Shown in pieces: positions 33,941 to 35,576 of a stretch of DNA of 35,576 nucleotides. Position numbers and translations under genes: made by a program. Under the pieces are notes generated by a model, which did no database searches, was not told where the DNA came from, and saw nothing but the letters and a program-made list of their open reading frames with translations. Positions within the stretch are counted from its first letter, which is position 1; each line of letters opens with the position of its first letter. This DNA comes from Planctomycetota bacterium. GTDB lineage: Bacteria; Planctomycetota; Phycisphaerae; UBA1845; Fen-1342. The stretch covers positions 1 through 35,576 of the forward strand of contig JAHJAR010000141.1 of the NCBI GenBank assembly GCA_018814045.1, written 5' to 3'.

Positions 33941-33992
33941 CGAGCAGGTGCGCCGCGGGCGCGCCCGCCTGATCCAATGATATGCTGCGGGC
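33941..33992. terminator. Possible bidirectional hairpin between convergent oxidoreductases
   Basis: The 52-base gap contains AGGTGCGC...GCGCGCCCGCCT (33945-33970), an imperfect GC-rich hairpin without T-tracts. Position between two convergent stops is the main support. Confidence 0.3.
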
Positions 33993-35180
33993 CTACTTGA
34001 CCTCGCTCAACCTCACGGCCGCGCGGTGCTTGGCTGCCAGCAAGGCCGCTTCGAGCACGCGTTGGGTCTCGTACGCGTCGGCGAAGTTCGGGATTGGGAC
34101 GGTGGGCTCGTCGCCGGCCAACACCGCCATCATGTCCGCCACCATGTTCACGAAGGTGTGCTCGTAGCCCAGTAGATGGGCGTCCGGCCACCAGGCGCCG
34201 GCGTAGGGGTGGTTGCCGGCGGAAGTGCACATGATCCGCCGCCAGCCGGCGGTGCGGGCGTCCTCGTGCTTGTCGAAGAACCACAGCAGGTTCATATCCT
34301 CGAACGAGAAGCGCAGCGCCCCGTGTTCGCCGTTTAGCTCGATCATGTTGTTGTTCTGATGGCCGGTGGCCAGGCGCGTGGCTTCGAAGCTGCCGACGGC
34401 GCCGCCGTTGAAACGCGCCAGGAACAACACGCAATCGTCAACGTCGACTTTGCCGACGCTCTTCTTTCGCGACCGGCTGCCGGTTCGGGCGGGGTGCGCG
34501 GCAGCTCCGGGCAGCGGGCGCTCGGAGACGAAAGTCTCCGCCAGCGCGCCGCCGACTTCTACGATCTCCTGCCCGGTGATGAAGCGGGCCATGTCGATGA
34601 TGTGCGAGTTAAGATCAGCATGAGCACCCGAGCCGGCGTATTTCTTCTGGAAACGCCAGAGCAGCGGAGTCTCCGGGTCGCCCCCGCTCTGGAGGTAGCA
34701 GGCGCGCAGATGGTAGATCCGTCCCAGACGCCCGTCGGCCACCAGTTGATGGGCCAAGGCGACCGCCGGGCAACGGCGGTAGTTGAACCAGACAAACGTC
34801 CGGTGCTTGCGGGCCCGGGCGGCGGCGTTCTTCATCGACCGGGCGTCCTTGAGCGTCGCGGCCAACGGCTTCTCGCAGGCCACGTGCTTGCCGGCCGCGA
34901 GGGCCGCCAGCGCTTGCTCGGCGTGCATGTAGTTAGGCGTCGATACGTCGACCAGGTGGATTGCTGGATCCTTGACCACCTCTTTCCAGGACGTGCTGTA
35001 GCGTTTCCAGCCCCAGCGGTCGGCGAAGGGCGCCAGCGCGATCAGGTCCTGCCCCACGATCGTGTGCATGACCGGCTTGAGCGGGACGTTGAAGAACCGT
35101 TCCACGTTGCGATAAGCATTGCTGTGTGCCCGCCCCATGAGTTTCTGGCCGAGCAATGCGATATTGCAGATCTCGGACAT
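33993..35180 (-). CDS. Gfo/Idh/MocA-family oxidoreductase
   Basis: 395 aa from the ATG at 35180, with AGGAG five bases upstream; the in-frame start at 35273 adds unrelated residues. CNIALLGQKLMGRAHSNAYR is a modified nucleotide-binding loop. VSTPNYMHAEQALAALAAGKHVACEKPLAATL holds the EKP Lys. YAGSGAHADLNSHIIDMARFITG gives the usual Asp/His pair, and ELNGEHGALRFSFEDMNLLW the beta-domain signature. HPYAGAWWPDAHLLGYEHTF is a segment seen in larger sugar dehydrogenases of this family. Only remotely similar to the convergent neighbour, so not a recent duplicate. Substrate unknown. Confidence 0.93.
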   Translation of the reverse strand: MSEICNIALLGQKLMGRAHSNAYRNVERFFNVPLKPVMHTIVGQDLIALAPFADRWGWKRYSTSWKEVVKDPAIHLVDVSTPNYMHAEQALAALAAGKHVACEKPLAATLKDARSMKNAAARARKHRTFVWFNYRRCPAVALAHQLVADGRLGRIYHLRACYLQSGGDPETPLLWRFQKKYAGSGAHADLNSHIIDMARFITGQEIVEVGGALAETFVSERPLPGAAAHPARTGSRSRKKSVGKVDVDDCVLFLARFNGGAVGSFEATRLATGHQNNNMIELNGEHGALRFSFEDMNLLWFFDKHEDARTAGWRRIMCTSAGNHPYAGAWWPDAHLLGYEHTFVNMVADMMAVLAGDEPTVPIPNFADAYETQRVLEAALLAAKHRAAVRLSEVK

Positions 35181-35383
35181 CGGGACTCCTAAACTAAGAC
35201 TGGACCGCGCCGGCACCTGGGGCGCAGATAATAAAGGAGTGTTACGCGGCTGTCGATGGGTTGCGTCGAACATGGGGGCGTGTGCGCGGGCGACCAGAGG
35301 ACGTCACGCGAACCGGCGGACACCGCCGCGCTGTGCCGGTTGGTGGTGACAGCGCCGCGCAGGCCACGAGGCAGAAGGGAGCC

Positions 35384-35576
35384 TTAACCCTCGAGGCTGA
35401 GGGTGGATTGGCCCCGATCGTTGGCCGTGACGAGCGCGCTGACAGGCGCGGCTTGCTCTTTGGCGATCTTCTCGATCAGCAGGGCCCACGTTTCGCGCTG
35501 ATGCCGGAGGATGCGCAGGGCGTCATCAACGGCATCCTCGTCGCGCTGCATGTTGGCGTCGACGAGGCGGCGGTAG
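35384..35576 (-). CDS. fliS: Flagellar export chaperone FliS, C-terminal part (N-terminus beyond window)
   Basis: The minus-strand frame entering at the window edge encodes 63 residues to a TAA at 35384-35386: YRRLVDANMQRDEDAVDDAL, then RILRHQRETWALLIEK, then a polar tail ending STLSLEG. YRRLxxANxxxD followed by a hydrophobic-spaced helix with RETW matches the end of the FliS four-helix bundle, which binds flagellin before export. Too little is present to be certain, but it is the only hint of flagellar genes here. Confidence 0.7.
   Translation of the reverse strand, partial: YRRLVDANMQRDEDAVDDALRILRHQRETWALLIEKIAKEQAAPVSALVTANDRGQSTLSLEG

Noticed and set aside
1..35576. CRISPR arrays, tRNA or rRNA genes, prophage genes
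   Set aside because: No regularly spaced repeats, no cloverleaf with the usual T-arm, and no phage structural motifs were seen on either strand.

Overview
The window is about 35.6 kb of high-GC bacterial chromosome. Its gene content points to a planctomycete, most likely of the Phycisphaerae type. The evidence is a secreted protein ending in dockerin-like 'NGFDID' repeats, a HAF-repeat protein with a Gly/Ser-rich linker and a C-terminal membrane anchor, a Ser/Thr kinase fused to CHASE2, a small zinc-ribbon membrane protein, and many genes without a Shine-Dalgarno (SD) sequence. The last gene is the C-terminal end of fliS, so the organism probably makes a flagellum. The taxonomic call is inference; there is no rRNA in the window.

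Layout. 1-1103 (-): 3'-truncated sulfatase-like hydrolase. 1209-1289: REP-like palindrome. 1391-2794 (-): rimO. 2987-3925 (+): zinc-ribbon membrane protein. 3947-4981 (-): TPR plus alpha/beta hydrolase. 5266-6771 (+): MBOAT acyltransferase. 6977-8632 (+): HAF-repeat surface protein. 9130-10818 (+): AlkP-superfamily phosphohydrolase with a TATAAT promoter. 10973-17679 (-): likely operon of an HTH-receiver regulator, an HDOD-GAF-histidine kinase and a 1248-aa AsmA-like envelope protein. 17784-19646 (-): mnmG. 19854-21449 (-): secreted dockerin-type protein. 21902-22285 (-): PilZ protein. 22450-22794 (-): promoter, structured RNA, six-residue ORF and terminator. 22933-25215 (-): PiT phosphate transporter and its DUF47/PhoU-like partner. 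25345-26808 (-): group II amino-acid decarboxylase. 27217-28212 (+): coiled-coil protein. 28463-28694 (+): two tiny coupled ORFs. 28871-31219 (-): Ser/Thr kinase-CHASE2. 31479-32165 (-): decayed insertion sequence with an intact DUF6788 ORF. 32532-32597: second REP-like palindrome. 32765-33940 (+) and 33993-35180 (-): two convergent Gfo/Idh/MocA oxidoreductases. 35384-35576 (-): fliS, cut by the window edge.

Most genes are ordinary housekeeping, transport, signalling or envelope functions. The three clear functional groups are the two-component/AsmA operon, the phosphate uptake pair, and the paired sugar-type oxidoreductases.

The strongest candidate for something undescribed is the compact unit at 22450-22794 on the minus strand. 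It has a sigma70-like promoter, several well-formed hairpins including a GNRA-capped one and a possible three-way junction, a near-perfect SD driving a six-residue ORF, and a strong intrinsic terminator, all upstream of a PilZ gene. Next are the HTH-receiver/HDOD-kinase pair with a palindrome over its -10 box, the internally deleted insertion sequence with a leaderless promoter, and the coupled micro-ORFs at 28463-28694.
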